64,000 bases of DNA from assembly GCF_029537375.1 (NCBI RefSeq), contig NZ_CP120679.1, forward strand, positions 2,716,001-2,780,000. Reading direction: 5' to 3'. The position numbers were made by a program, and so were the translations under genes. The stretch comes from Bacillus sp. HSf4. Its GTDB lineage: Bacteria > Bacillota > Bacilli > Bacillales > Bacillaceae. The notes below the pieces were generated by a model. It saw only the letters and a program-made list of their open reading frames with translations, searched no databases and was not told the origin of the DNA. Of the stretch, positions 9,175 through 18,296 are shown in pieces. Within the stretch, counting starts at the first letter, position 1, and the number at the start of each line of letters is the position of its first letter.

Positions 9175-10007
9175 GTTGTTCCTCCTAATTTTCGCAAAAC
9201 AATGGATTTCATTTTTTCAATATTCGGCTCACGTCCGGTCCACAGTTCAAATGATAAAGCGGCCTGGCCGATGAACATGCCGACACCGTCCAGTATTTTC
9301 AATCCCTTTGCTTCAGCTTCTTTCAATAAAGCGGTTTTGAGCGGATTGTAGATGATGTCGCAAACAAGGCTCGCCTCTTTTGCATTCGCTAAAGAAATCG
9401 GGGCGTCATCGACGTCCGGGTGCATGCCGACAGATGTCGTTTGAATCACGACATCGTACGCTGACAGGTTGGCTTCCGCCTCCTGCAAAGTCAGCGCCTG
9501 CACCTCTCCCTCAAAAAGCCCGGTAAACGCTTCTGCTTTTTCAGGTGTGCGGTTTGCCACATCAAGCCGCTGCGGCCGCTGTGACGCAAGCGTCGTAAAG
9601 ATCGCCCGGGCCGCGCCTCCCGCGCCGACAATCAAAACAGAAAGCTCGCGAATCGGCCGATCAAGAGACTGTTTCAGCGATTTTAAAAATCCTTCCCCAT
9701 CTGTATTATATCCGACAAGCCCGTCTTTTTCTCTTCTGACAGTGTTTACCGCTCCGAGCGCTTTGGCGCTTTCATCAATGCGGTCAAGGTATTTCATAAT
9801 GGAGACCTTATGCGGCACCGTCACATTAAATCCTTGCACACCGAGGGCCCGCATACCTTTGACCGCATCTTCCAGATCGTCTTTTTCAACACGGAAAGCA
9901 TGGTAATGCCCGTCCAAGGAAAGGTCTTGCAAAGCGGCATTATGGATGTCCGGAGACATGGAATGTGCGACAGGATTTCCAATCAGTCCGTAAATCGGTT
10001 TCATCAT
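9168..10007 (-). CDS. aroE: Shikimate dehydrogenase (AroE; AroD in B. subtilis)
   Basis: Reduces 3-dehydroshikimate to shikimate with NADPH in aromatic amino acid synthesis. The substrate site is visible as GNPVAHSMSPDIHNA and NVTVPHK, the NADP loop as VLIVGAGGAARAI, and the C-terminal FIGQAALSFELWTG is typical. About 279 residues. Two ATGs are adjacent (10007 and 10004) behind GGGGGAG; the second agrees better with the family start. Confidence 0.95.
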   Translation of the reverse strand: MMKPIYGLIGNPVAHSMSPDIHNAALQDLSLDGHYHAFRVEKDDLEDAVKGMRALGVQGFNVTVPHKVSIMKYLDRIDESAKALGAVNTVRREKDGLVGYNTDGEGFLKSLKQSLDRPIRELSVLIVGAGGAARAIFTTLASQRPQRLDVANRTPEKAEAFTGLFEGEVQALTLQEAEANLSAYDVVIQTTSVGMHPDVDDAPISLANAKEASLVCDIIYNPLKTALLKEAEAKGLKILDGVGMFIGQAALSFELWTGREPNIEKMKSIVLRKLGGTTC

Positions 10008-10022
10008 CCTCTCCCCCTATCT

Positions 10023-11123
10023 TCAGATTAATGATCTGCGCAAAAAGACGGAAACGCCTTTAGGAGCGTGTGCGACAATTCTTTGCTTAGCGCCCTGAAT
10101 CGTCACCCAGCCAAGCCCTGAAAAGACGACATCGGTTTTCTGATCCTTTATCGTGAATGTGTGTCTGACAAACTCGGGAAACGTTTCAAGATCCTCTTTC
10201 GCAGGTGGGGCCAGCATGTCCCCCGCATGCTTTTCATAAAGCTGATCCGCGTTTTCAAGCTTTGTTCTGTGAATATTGAGTTCATTTGGCATATAGCATA
10301 CAAACGGCGACCTGTCTCCGGATTCAAAGTCAAGCCTTGACAGTCCGCCGAAGAAGAGCGTCTGCCCGTCATTCAGCTGAAAAGTGCGGGGCTTCAGTTC
10401 TTTTTTCGGCGACAATATTTTCAAATCGCGTTTTGCGACGTAATGGGCCATCTGATGGTGATTGATGATTCCCGGAGTGTCGTACATTGATGAGCCGTCA
10501 TCAAGCGGGATTTCAATCGCGTCAAGCGTTGTGCCGGGATACTGGGATGTTGTGATGATGTCTTCTTCTCCCGACACCTCTTTGATAATCCGGTTGATAA
10601 AAGTGGACTTTCCGACGTTCGTGCATCCGACGACATACACATCTTTGCCGTTTCTGTAATGCTCAATCGCATCGATCGCTTCTTTCATACCCTGGCCGCG
10701 CCCTGCGCTGACAAGCAGAACATCGACGGGCTTTAACCCGAGCTCTTTCGCTTCGCGTTTCATCCAATGAACTAGTCGGTCCCGCTTGACCGATTTCGGC
10801 AGAATATCCGCTTTGTTTCCTATTAATAGGATCGGATTGCCTCCGACAATACGGCTTAATCCGTTAATCCAGCTTCCGTTGAAATCAAAAATGTCGACGA
10901 TTTTCACGATAAGCGAATCCGTTTCCCCAATGCCGTGCAAGATGTTTAGAAAATCATCATCCGTCAGAGAGACGTCCTGGATTTCGTTGTAATTTTTCAG
11001 TCTGAAGCAGCGCTGACAAATCACGTCTTCCTTCAGGAGAGATGATTCAGGCGCATAGCCCAGTTCATTTTTATTTTCGGTTTGGATGGCAACTCCGCAT
11101 CCGATACATACTACCTTTTCCAT
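10023..11123 (-). CDS. yqeH: Circularly permuted GTPase YqeH
   Basis: Ribosome assembly GTPase needed for 30S subunit formation. A four-cysteine zinc finger at the N-terminus (CIGCG ... CQRCFRL) precedes a permuted G domain in which G4 (GNKADIL) comes before G1 (GCTNVGKSTFINR) and G3 (YDTPGI). The C-terminal domain ends the 366 residues, as in B. subtilis. It is 3 bp from yqeG and 15 bp from aroE within the same leftward unit. Confidence 0.95.
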   Translation of the reverse strand: MEKVVCIGCGVAIQTENKNELGYAPESSLLKEDVICQRCFRLKNYNEIQDVSLTDDDFLNILHGIGETDSLIVKIVDIFDFNGSWINGLSRIVGGNPILLIGNKADILPKSVKRDRLVHWMKREAKELGLKPVDVLLVSAGRGQGMKEAIDAIEHYRNGKDVYVVGCTNVGKSTFINRIIKEVSGEEDIITTSQYPGTTLDAIEIPLDDGSSMYDTPGIINHHQMAHYVAKRDLKILSPKKELKPRTFQLNDGQTLFFGGLSRLDFESGDRSPFVCYMPNELNIHRTKLENADQLYEKHAGDMLAPPAKEDLETFPEFVRHTFTIKDQKTDVVFSGLGWVTIQGAKQRIVAHAPKGVSVFLRRSLI

Positions 11124-11126
11124 GCT

Positions 11127-11645
11127 TTAATCCTCCCACTGAATATGGCCTTTTCGTTTTAACGAACTGAGAATCCTCCGTTCCACCTGACGGTTAAAAC
11201 GCGTAAAAAAGCCATCGGAAGCGGCCACAGGCACAACAAGAATCGTGTGAAAGCCATTGCGGTTTCCTCCGAGGACATCGGTCATGAGCTGATCCCCGAT
11301 CACCACAACGTCCTCTTTTTTCAGTCCCATATTTTTCACAGCTTTCCTGAAAGCTCTGCCCATCGGCTTTTTCGCTTTATAAATAAACGGGATATTCAGC
11401 GGTTCCGAGAAAATTTTGACCCGTTTTTCATTATTATTGGAAACGATGGTAACTTTAATGCCGTTCTCCTTCATCTCTTCAAACCACTCGATGAGACGCG
11501 GTGTAGCGCTTGGCCTGTCCCATTCCACAAGCGTGTTGTCCAAATCCGTAATAATCCCTTTAACATTGCGCTCTTTCAGCTTTTCAGGGGTAATATGAAA
11601 AATATTTTTAACAAATTCATCCGGCAGAAAAAACTTTTTTAACAC
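11127..11645 (-). CDS. yqeG: HAD phosphatase YqeG (YqeG/YrhL IIIA type)
   Basis: HAD subfamily IIIA phosphatase of 172 residues. The nucleophile motif DLDNTLVEWD, the threonine motif IVSNNNE, the lysine in KKPMGRA and the acidic motif VIGDQLMTDVLGG are all present. The physiological substrate is not established for Bacillus. I chose the GTG at 11645 because it matches the B. subtilis length and start; another GTG 9 nt upstream is possible. First gene of the yqeG-yqeM run, transcribed away from sda. Confidence 0.92.
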   Translation of the reverse strand: MLKKFFLPDEFVKNIFHITPEKLKERNVKGIITDLDNTLVEWDRPSATPRLIEWFEEMKENGIKVTIVSNNNEKRVKIFSEPLNIPFIYKAKKPMGRAFRKAVKNMGLKKEDVVVIGDQLMTDVLGGNRNGFHTILVVPVAASDGFFTRFNRQVERRILSSLKRKGHIQWED

Positions 11646-11764
11646 AAGCCGCACCCTTTCCTTTCACTTACTGCTTTTTTCTATGTGTCGAATCAAATCT
11701 AAAAGTGTCTTAAAAAATCGGCTGTCCGAAAAGTTTTCGACATATAATAGGATTCTTCAACAGG

Positions 11765-11864
11765 TGTGGATAAAATTACACACAGTATCCACTCTTATTT
11801 CATCAACCTTTTATTAAATTATAAACATGATACCCACAAGTTATCCACTTTTTGGTGTGGATAA
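11765..11864 (+). promoter_or_regulatory. DnaA-box cluster upstream of sda
   Basis: Two perfect DnaA boxes TGTGGATAA (11765-11773 and 11856-11864) and one near-perfect TTATCCACT (11841-11849) lie upstream of sda, with a weaker GTATCCACT at 11785-11793. In B. subtilis DnaA binds such boxes to activate sda and so couples replication initiation to sporulation control. The same arrangement is visible here. Confidence 0.8.
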
Positions 11865-11990
11865 CAGAACGATTGTTCTTGCCCAATATTCATGATAGAT
11901 TATAGGTACTTCAAACAAGATCATATAACTTAACATTTTATGCAGTTTCAAAACTGGTTATTCCAATTTTCATGAGGAGGTGTCTTCCCC

Positions 11991-12149
11991 ATTAAATGGG
12001 TACCAAGTATGAGAAAGCTGTCTGATGAACTTTTAATAGAATCATACATTAAAGCAAATGAGATGAATTTAAACCGCGAATTCATCGAGCTGATTGAATC
12101 TGAAATCAAAAGAAGGTCGCTCGGTCATCTGCTTTCCGTCTCTTCTTAA
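11991..12149 (+). CDS. sda: Sporulation histidine kinase inhibitor Sda
   Basis: Small helical-hairpin protein that binds KinA and blocks the phosphorelay when replication is disturbed. The core from the ATG at 12009 is 46 residues, [20 protein letters not shown] onward, ending LLSVSS, and resembles B. subtilis Sda closely. The only good ribosome-binding site, GAGGAGGTG (about 11974-11982), is nearly 30 nt from that ATG. It is 8 nt from an in-frame ATT at 11991, which would add IKWVPS and give 52 residues. I annotate the longer form because the spacing fits; ATT is a rare start codon, so the internal ATG remains possible. Confidence 0.88.
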   Translation: MKWVPSMRKLSDELLIESYIKANEMNLNREFIELIESEIKRRSLGHLLSVSS

Positions 12150-12242
12150 GTTAGCACTTCCGGGCGTTCTTGCCGCTTTTTTCACTTAGGTTGATATTAT
12201 ATCACTTGAATAATACGCTTACTACTGTTTTTCATGAAAAAA

Positions 12243-12262
12243 CACCTCTGTCAGAAGAGGTG
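12243..12262 (-). terminator. Terminator of the YjcZ-like gene
   Basis: CACCTCT (12243-12249) pairs with AGAGGTG (12256-12262) and runs into six T on the minus strand, immediately past the stop codon. Confidence 0.8.
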
Positions 12263-12409
12263 CTATTTGAAGAATCCGTACGGACTCAACCAGTAAAATC
12301 CACCGATCACCAGCAATACGACCAAGAGAACGACAACAAAAGCATAGCCGTATGCTGCACCTGCGTAGCCGGGATAAGCCGGATATGAATACGGATATCC
12401 GAAGGCCAT
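12263..12409 (-). CDS. YjcZ-family small sporulation protein
   Basis: A 48-residue protein starting MAFGYPYSYPAYPGYAGAAY, followed by one strongly hydrophobic segment rich in Val and Leu and ending WLSPYGFFK. The Tyr/Gly-rich head and single C-terminal membrane helix are the pattern of the YjcZ/sporulation family found in many Bacillus. AAAGGAGG is spaced well before the ATG at 12409. A longer reading frame extends upstream but has no ribosome-binding site. Probably made during sporulation; function unknown. Confidence 0.8.
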   Translation of the reverse strand: MAFGYPYSYPAYPGYAGAAYGYAFVVVLLVVLLVIGGFYWLSPYGFFK

Positions 12410-12489
12410 CACATCATTCCTCCTTTTAAGACTATTGTAGTAACAGCCTATGACCAAAAAGGAGAAATGGCTAGGCCGTTGACCGATTC

Positions 12490-13221
12490 TCAAGAAGTTT
12501 TTATGACGCCGCTTTTTTTGATGTCTTCAAAAATGATCCGAGCGCCTTTTGGGGTTAAGTGGTTTCCCGACGGATCGATATACCCCGATTTGATCAAGTG
12601 CTCATCCGTTTGTCCGCCAGCCTTGTCAACGATGCTTTTCCAGTTGTCAATGAGTGGCACATCCAATTTGCGCGCCGTTTTCCTTGTGACCTCATTATAG
12701 GAATCATGCCACTTTCTCGCTCCTCCGTACTTTTCAAACGAAGCAGCCCTGTATCTCGAATAATAAAAAATGTTGTTCCCGCTTCCTTCAACGAGCGGAA
12801 GACATGTCATCAACACCGGTTTTATCCCATGGCGGCGGCTTTCTTTGACGAAATAAGACAGATTTTCTCTAAATCTTTTTTTCGACACGCGCGGAACCCC
12901 TTTTGCAAGTATTGCCGCATCATTTGTTCCGAACATGATCAAAAGGTATGCCGGATGCTTGTCGAGCACATCCTTTCGAAAGCGAAATCTGGCGTCTTCC
13001 GTCGTTTCTCCGCCGATACCCGCATTCACGATGCTGTACTTCCCGCGAAGAGAAGTTTGTAGTAAATTGACCCACTTCTCCGCTTTTGGATATTCGCGAA
13101 ACTGCCAATTTGAACCGCGTGTATTGCTGTCACCGAACGCAACGATTTTTCGGGTGCCGTCCTTTCCGCATCCGGAAAGAAGCAGCAGGAAAACGAGGAC
13201 CATTGCAAACATTTTTTTCAT
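12490..13221 (-). CDS. yqeF: SGNH/GDSL-type lipoprotein, YqeF-like
   Basis: Secreted esterase-like lipoprotein of 243 residues. It has a lipoprotein signal with the lipobox LLSGC (Cys near residue 18), block I IVAFGDSNTRG with the catalytic serine, block III-like MFGTNDA and the C-terminal block SGNHLTPKG holding the catalytic Asp/His region. The ATG at 13221 follows GGAGGTG and matches the length of B. subtilis YqeF, which occupies the same position after sda. A longer frame from 13278 would hide the signal peptide. Substrate unknown. Confidence 0.88.
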   Translation of the reverse strand: MKKMFAMVLVFLLLLSGCGKDGTRKIVAFGDSNTRGSNWQFREYPKAEKWVNLLQTSLRGKYSIVNAGIGGETTEDARFRFRKDVLDKHPAYLLIMFGTNDAAILAKGVPRVSKKRFRENLSYFVKESRRHGIKPVLMTCLPLVEGSGNNIFYYSRYRAASFEKYGGARKWHDSYNEVTRKTARKLDVPLIDNWKSIVDKAGGQTDEHLIKSGYIDPSGNHLTPKGARIIFEDIKKSGVIKTS

Positions 13222-13357
13222 CGTTTCACCTCCAAAAGCCAATAATACGATCATATAAAAGAGATTGGTCAATTTCAACGGAGAAACTCTCTCTGAATGA
13301 TTGATACTACGCTTTTAATCTGTTCTTTTCGACTCAGGAACATTCACATCCGCCCGT

Positions 13358-14113
13358 TTATCCGACAAACAATGAATAGGTTTTGATGGGGCGAAACCCC
13401 AATTTCCCGGCGAGCCGGATGGACGCTTTGTTTTGCGAATCACAATCCCAGCGCGGCTTTATCCCAAGATCCTGACAGTATGAGATGAATGCGCGGGCGC
13501 ATTGTGCGGCAAATCCCCGTCCCCTGAAATCCGAATGTGTGGCGATATCAATCTCAGCGAAGCGTTCCGAGCGGAAAATCGCGACGCATTCGCTGACCGT
13601 CCGCCCTTCATAGAGGATTTTAAAACCGAAGCCGCTCTTCAAAAAATTCGCGGTTCCTCCCCAATATTCATCAGCATACTGTTCATCGAAATGCACGCTG
13701 CGCTTCAGATCGCCTTCGGAAAACATTTCAACGACTGCACCGACGTCTTCCTCATCATGATCAGGCTCCTTTGTAAAGGAAAAGACGGTGCGCTTCATCT
13801 GTTTTATATCATCCAGGGCGGCTCTTAAAAAAGCGTCCCATTCCGCCGAGCCGGAAAAGACGGTAAACCGCCCGGCGTTCCTTTGCTCATTCAAGTAATG
13901 ATGCCATTTGTCCCGCTTCATTTCAGGGGGACTCCCGGCAAGATAATAAATTCCCGAAGGTGTTTGAAAAAGCGCTGTGCGCGGAACATCCGATCGATCG
14001 GCAAATATTTTGCCGCCTGTGACTCCGTCTGCTATCGCATGGGCAAATGTCGGACTGCCCTCGTGCAGCATCAATTTTGCCTTGGACATATCTGCTGTTT
14101 TTAGCCGTATCAT
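13358..14113 (-). CDS. GNAT-family acetyltransferase
   Basis: About 251 residues with a C-terminal GNAT fold: the acetyl-CoA loop reads HSDFRGRGFAAQCARAF and is followed by the usual PRWDCDSQNKASIRLAGKLGF strand-helix. The N-terminal half resembles the GNAT-acetyltransferase type in which a first degenerate domain precedes the active one. The ATG at 14113 follows GGAGG; the TTG at 14125 overlaps that site. Its stop-start distance to the preceding yrhF-like gene is small, so the two may be cotranscribed. Substrate unknown. Confidence 0.85.
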   Translation of the reverse strand: MIRLKTADMSKAKLMLHEGSPTFAHAIADGVTGGKIFADRSDVPRTALFQTPSGIYYLAGSPPEMKRDKWHHYLNEQRNAGRFTVFSGSAEWDAFLRAALDDIKQMKRTVFSFTKEPDHDEEDVGAVVEMFSEGDLKRSVHFDEQYADEYWGGTANFLKSGFGFKILYEGRTVSECVAIFRSERFAEIDIATHSDFRGRGFAAQCARAFISYCQDLGIKPRWDCDSQNKASIRLAGKLGFRPIKTYSLFVG

Positions 14114-14125
14114 CTTATCCTCCAA

Positions 14126-14491
14126 TTAATTTGCCGCCTCATCGCTTCCGGCGATGTTCCGGTCAAAAATAAACACGGAAACGGCAATATCCTCCTGGAT
14201 TTTGATATCTGAAAACAGATGCTCCAATTTTGCACCGATCAGCTCTTCCATGCCCTCCGGGGTATGATTGGAATAATGATCCTGAATCAGGACCGTCCTA
14301 GCCGCATGCACCATTTCTTTGCCTTCAGGTGTACTTGCGATAAATTGCTCGCTTGCGGTCAAATTGCCGTAAAGCGTCGAAACCGCCATATTGTCGACAA
14401 ATACGGTATGAATCCGTTCAGGCCCCTTGCCGAACAGCTCTTTCCGCAGCTTGCGAATGATATCATTAAACTGATGGATTTTTTTAGACAT
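14126..14491 (-). CDS. yrhF: MpsC/DUF2294-family protein, YrhF-like
   Basis: Small protein of 121 residues beginning MSKKIHQFNDIIRKLRKEL and containing GKGPERIHTVFVDNMAVSTLYG, the mark of the DUF2294 family (now named after MpsC, described in a membrane-potential-generating system). In B. subtilis yrhF neighbours the formate dehydrogenase genes yrhE and yrhD; here it is divergent from them. AAAGGGGAAGG lies before the ATG. Its exact job is unknown; the repeated pairing with formate dehydrogenase suggests a linked role. Confidence 0.82.
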   Translation of the reverse strand: MSKKIHQFNDIIRKLRKELFGKGPERIHTVFVDNMAVSTLYGNLTASEQFIASTPEGKEMVHAARTVLIQDHYSNHTPEGMEELIGAKLEHLFSDIKIQEDIAVSVFIFDRNIAGSDEAAN

Positions 14492-14706
14492 TGTTATACC
14501 CCTTCCCCTTTAAACCATGCAAATTATCGTGATGTTCCCTTAAACACTTAACTTGGTTAAAATTTTCCTGTTCTATTGAATTATAATAAATATTATTTTA
14601 TAATAAAAGTTATGTTGATGGATTTATGATAGAGACATGTTATAAATCTATCCGTTTCTACATATTGGGATTGGTCTGTTAGTAAGGATTGCTAGTAAAC
14701 TACTCC

Positions 14707-14768
14707 GCCATGTATGTTTATGCCGCTTGCCAGGACGGGAGCCGGTATATGTGTACATGGCTTTTTTT
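14707..14768 (+). promoter_or_regulatory. Terminator-like leader hairpin upstream of formate dehydrogenase
   Basis: A long hairpin lies 30 bp before the yrhE start. The arms 14707-14725 and 14743-14761 pair at 18 of 19 positions (four as G-U), with a 17-nt loop, and are followed directly by seven T. It has the form of an intrinsic terminator inside the leader, so it may act as an attenuator or the expression platform of a riboswitch. It could instead end a short upstream transcript, but no gene is visible there. Confidence 0.6.
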
Positions 14769-14797
14769 GATTTCTTGACAACGATGGAGGGACAAAA

Positions 14798-17740
14798 ATG
14801 ATGGACGAAAAGCCGCTCAAGATCTTAATAGACGGCACAGAATACGTGGCTCGGGAAGGGGCGACGGTTTTAGACATCTTAAATGAAAACGGGATCGAAC
14901 ATCCGCAAGTTTGCCATGTTCCCGAGGTTGATCCCATTCAAACGTGCGACACCTGCCTCATCGAAGCAGACGGAAAATTAAAGCGCGCCTGTTCGCTGAA
15001 AGCGGAAAACGGCATGTCGATCAGCCTTTCGAATGAGCGGGTGAAAAAATCGCAGAAGGAAGCGATGGACCGAATCCTCGAAAACCATCTGCTTTATTGT
15101 ACGGTTTGCGATAATAACAACGGCAACTGCAAGCTGCATAATACGGCGGAAATGATGGGCATTGAAGAGCAAACATACCCTTATATGCCGAAGGAAGATC
15201 CGGCGACTGCCGTCGATATGTCGCATCCTTTTTACCGCTATGACCCGAACCAGTGCATTGCGTGCGGACAATGTGTGGAAGTGTGTCAAAATCTCCAGGT
15301 CAATGAAACGCTGTCGATCGATTGGGAGCGGGAACGCCCGCGGGTCATCTGGGATGACGGTGTTTCGATCAACGACTCTTCATGCGTCAGCTGCGGACAG
15401 TGCGTGACCGTCTGCCCGTGCAATGCGCTGATGGAAAAGTCAATGCTCGGGGAGGCCGGATTTTTGACAGGCATCAAACAGGACGTCATGGAGCCGATGA
15501 TCGACCTCGTGAAAAACGTAGAGCCCGGTTACAGCAGCATTTTCGCCGTTTCCGAAGTAGAAGCGGCGATGCGGGAAACTCGGACCAAAAAGACAAAAAC
15601 CGTCTGCACTTTTTGCGGTGTCGGCTGCTCCTTTGAAGTTTGGACGAAAGGCCGGGAAATCTTGAAGGTCCAGCCGGTATCAGACGCGCCCGTCAACGCC
15701 ATTTCCACCTGTGTCAAAGGAAAATTCGGCTGGGATTTCGTCAATTCCGAAGAGCGGCTTACAAAGCCTTTAATCCGGAAAAACAATACGTTCGTCGAAT
15801 CCACCTGGGAGGAAGCGCTTGATCTTGTCGCCAGCCGCTTAGGGTCGATCCGCCAGCAATATGGGAAGGGGTCTGTCGGCTTTATTTCTTCTTCCAAAAT
15901 TACGAATGAAGAAAACTACCTGATGCAAAAGCTGGCACGGCAAGTCTTTGAAACGAATAACGTCGATAACTGCTCCCGCTACTGTCAATCACCGGCAACG
16001 GACGGGCTCTTCCGCACGGTCGGAATGGGAGGTGACGCAGGTACGATCAAAGATATCGCAAAAGCCGGCCTCGTCATTATCGTCGGGGCAAATCCGGCCG
16101 AAGGCCACCCGGTCCTTGCAACCCGCATTAAGCGGGCCCATAAGCTTCACGGGCAAAAGCTGATCGTCGCCGACCTTCGCAAAAACGAAATGGCCGAGCG
16201 TTCAGACCTGTTCATCAGACCGCGCCAAGGGACGGATCAAGTATGGCTGATGGCCGTGACAAAACACATGATCGATCAAGGCTGGCATGACCAGGCGTTC
16301 ATTGAAGAAAACGTGAATTTCTTTGAGGATTATAAAGAATCTCTTGAAACATATACCCTTGAATATGCAGAAAACGTCACAGGCATCAAGCAACAGACGC
16401 TGATCGAAATCGCGGAAATGATCCGGGACGCTGACGGCACCTGCATCTTGTGGGGAATGGGCGTGACTCAAAATACGGGAGGCTCTGATACGTCTGCGGC
16501 GATTTCAAATCTCTTGCTTGCGACCGGAAACTACCGCCGGCCCGGTGCCGGAGCCTATCCGCTTCGCGGCCACAACAATGTCCAAGGCGCCTGTGACATG
16601 GGGACGCTGCCAGGCTGGCTTCCTGGATACCAGCATATTTCCGATGACAAAGCGCGGAAAAAATTCGCAGAGGCTTACGGCGTGACAATCGACAGTGCAC
16701 CCGGCCTTGATAATATCGAAATGCTTCATTCGATCGAAAAAGGTGATATGAAAGCGATGTATATCGTCGGCGAAGATATGGCCCTTGTCGATTCCAACGC
16801 CAACCGCGTCCATGACATTTTATCCGGGCTTGAATTTCTCGTCGTTCAAGACATATTCCTTTCGAAAACGGCTCAGTACGCCGATGTTGTCCTGCCTGCG
16901 GCGCCTTCTCTCGAAAAAGACGGAACCTATACCAATACGGAGCGCCGTGTTCAAAGGCTGTATCAAGCACTCCCTTCCCTCGGGGATTCAAAGCCCGACT
17001 GGCAGATCATCCAAGCCATCGCAAATCTGCTCGGAGCTGACTGGAATTACAATCACCCGGGAGACATTTTCTCAGAAATGGCGAGCCTGTCTCCACTGTT
17101 TGGCAAAGCGAGCTACGAAACGCTTGAAGGCTGGAACAGTTTTCTCTGGGGCAGCTTGAGCGGAGAAAGCACACCGCTGCTTTATGAAGACGGATTTCAC
17201 TTTCCTGACAGAAAAGCGCGCTTTGCGCCGGCCGATTGGACGGAGCCGGCCGAATTCCCTGAGGAATACGACCTCCATATTAACAACGGGCGGATGCTTG
17301 AGCACTTCCACGAAGGAAATCTGACCAATAAATCGGCAGGGATTCAAGCGAAAGTACCGGACGTCTTTGTTGAGATTTCACCCGACCTGGCAAAGGAACG
17401 GGGAATCTGTGACGGATCTCTCGTAAGGCTCGTCTCTCCATACGGCGCCGTGAAATTGACCGCGCTTATTACGGATCGCGTGCGGGCGAATGAGCTGTAC
17501 CTGCCGATGAACTCAACAAATAAAGAATCGGCGATTAACTTTTTAACCGGTCCGGCAGTCGATGCGCGCACGAACACGCCAGCCTATAAACAAACGAAAG
17601 TGCGAATGGAAGTCCTCGAAGGCTGCACAGCGCCGCCGCTGCCGAAAACGAATCCGCGCAACAAAAAACGCAACCCGCAAAACGGGGTCGAAGTGGAGCG
17701 TAAATGGAAACGTCCGGGATATATCCATCTGACAGACTAA
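14798..17740 (+). CDS. yrhE: Formate dehydrogenase alpha subunit, YrhE-like
   Basis: Molybdopterin oxidoreductase of 980 residues, oxidising formate to CO2. Order: an N-terminal 2Fe-2S domain (CDTC and nearby Cys), a His/Cys-rich cluster motif (CTVCDNNNGNCKLH), two 4Fe-4S ferredoxin motifs (CIACGQCVEVC and CVSCGQCVTVC), the catalytic-subunit cluster CTFCGVGCSFEVW, the bis-MGD domains, and a C-terminal dinucleotide-binding domain. The active-site ligand is cysteine (CSRYC, near residue 396), not selenocysteine. Two ATGs are adjacent behind GGAGGG. The length equals B. subtilis YrhE as I recall it. It is cytoplasmic, lacking a Tat signal. yrhD follows after 19 bp. Confidence 0.93.
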   Translation: MMDEKPLKILIDGTEYVAREGATVLDILNENGIEHPQVCHVPEVDPIQTCDTCLIEADGKLKRACSLKAENGMSISLSNERVKKSQKEAMDRILENHLLYCTVCDNNNGNCKLHNTAEMMGIEEQTYPYMPKEDPATAVDMSHPFYRYDPNQCIACGQCVEVCQNLQVNETLSIDWERERPRVIWDDGVSINDSSCVSCGQCVTVCPCNALMEKSMLGEAGFLTGIKQDVMEPMIDLVKNVEPGYSSIFAVSEVEAAMRETRTKKTKTVCTFCGVGCSFEVWTKGREILKVQPVSDAPVNAISTCVKGKFGWDFVNSEERLTKPLIRKNNTFVESTWEEALDLVASRLGSIRQQYGKGSVGFISSSKITNEENYLMQKLARQVFETNNVDNCSRYCQSPATDGLFRTVGMGGDAGTIKDIAKAGLVIIVGANPAEGHPVLATRIKRAHKLHGQKLIVADLRKNEMAERSDLFIRPRQGTDQVWLMAVTKHMIDQGWHDQAFIEENVNFFEDYKESLETYTLEYAENVTGIKQQTLIEIAEMIRDADGTCILWGMGVTQNTGGSDTSAAISNLLLATGNYRRPGAGAYPLRGHNNVQGACDMGTLPGWLPGYQHISDDKARKKFAEAYGVTIDSAPGLDNIEMLHSIEKGDMKAMYIVGEDMALVDSNANRVHDILSGLEFLVVQDIFLSKTAQYADVVLPAAPSLEKDGTYTNTERRVQRLYQALPSLGDSKPDWQIIQAIANLLGADWNYNHPGDIFSEMASLSPLFGKASYETLEGWNSFLWGSLSGESTPLLYEDGFHFPDRKARFAPADWTEPAEFPEEYDLHINNGRMLEHFHEGNLTNKSAGIQAKVPDVFVEISPDLAKERGICDGSLVRLVSPYGAVKLTALITDRVRANELYLPMNSTNKESAINFLTGPAVDARTNTPAYKQTKVRMEVLEGCTAPPLPKTNPRNKKRNPQNGVEVERKWKRPGYIHLTD

Positions 17741-17759
17741 TGCAAGGAGGAAATCATAC

Positions 17760-18239
17760 ATGGCCACCCCCATTACTGCGATTCAAAAGGAGCGCAAATC
17801 AGAGGAGCAAATCAAGCTTGAAAAACTGGAAGAGCTAAAATCGCTATTGGCAGAAAATGAAGACGCCCTCTCTAAAACAATGACCCTCATCGGCGAGCTG
17901 AACGGACTCGGCGTCTTTGATGCCGCAGACAGCATGCTGCAGGCGAAAGAAGACATCGCTAAAATCGCGCTCGGCCAGCTGTCCCGTGAACCGGTCGTCA
18001 ACTTGATCAACACGGCAATGGCGGCCGGCGGAGCCCTGTCAAAAGCCGATCCCGAATTGACGGGAAAGCTTGCGGAAAGCCTGGTAGCAGGTATAGAACA
18101 AGGTCAGCGCTTTTTAAAGGAAGATCAAAAAGTCAGCGTCTTCGCCCTGCTAAAAGCCATGAACGACCCTGACATCAACCGCGCCGTCGGCTTCGGCCTT
18201 CAGTTTTTAAAAGGCATGGGGAAAGCGCTGAAAGAGTAA
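17760..18239 (+). CDS. yrhD: DUF1641 protein, YrhD-like
   Basis: Protein of 159 residues with the DUF1641 pattern (GELNGLGVFDAADSMLQAKE, then LKAMNDPDINRAVGFGLQFLKGMG). The family accompanies cytoplasmic formate dehydrogenases in Bacillus (YrhD, YjgD) and may be a small partner subunit. GGAGG precedes the ATG and it is followed by a strong terminator, so yrhE-yrhD form a two-gene unit. Confidence 0.88.
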   Translation: MATPITAIQKERKSEEQIKLEKLEELKSLLAENEDALSKTMTLIGELNGLGVFDAADSMLQAKEDIAKIALGQLSREPVVNLINTAMAAGGALSKADPELTGKLAESLVAGIEQGQRFLKEDQKVSVFALLKAMNDPDINRAVGFGLQFLKGMGKALKE

Positions 18240-18245
18240 AATGAA

Positions 18246-18280
18246 AAAACCGGCTCGCTTGGTCCGAGCCGGTTTTCTGA
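18246..18280 (+). terminator. Terminator after yrhD
   Basis: AAAACCGGCTCG (18246-18257) pairs perfectly with CGAGCCGGTTTT (18265-18276). Confidence 0.9.
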
Positions 18281-18296
18281 TGATGAGGGCCATCGT

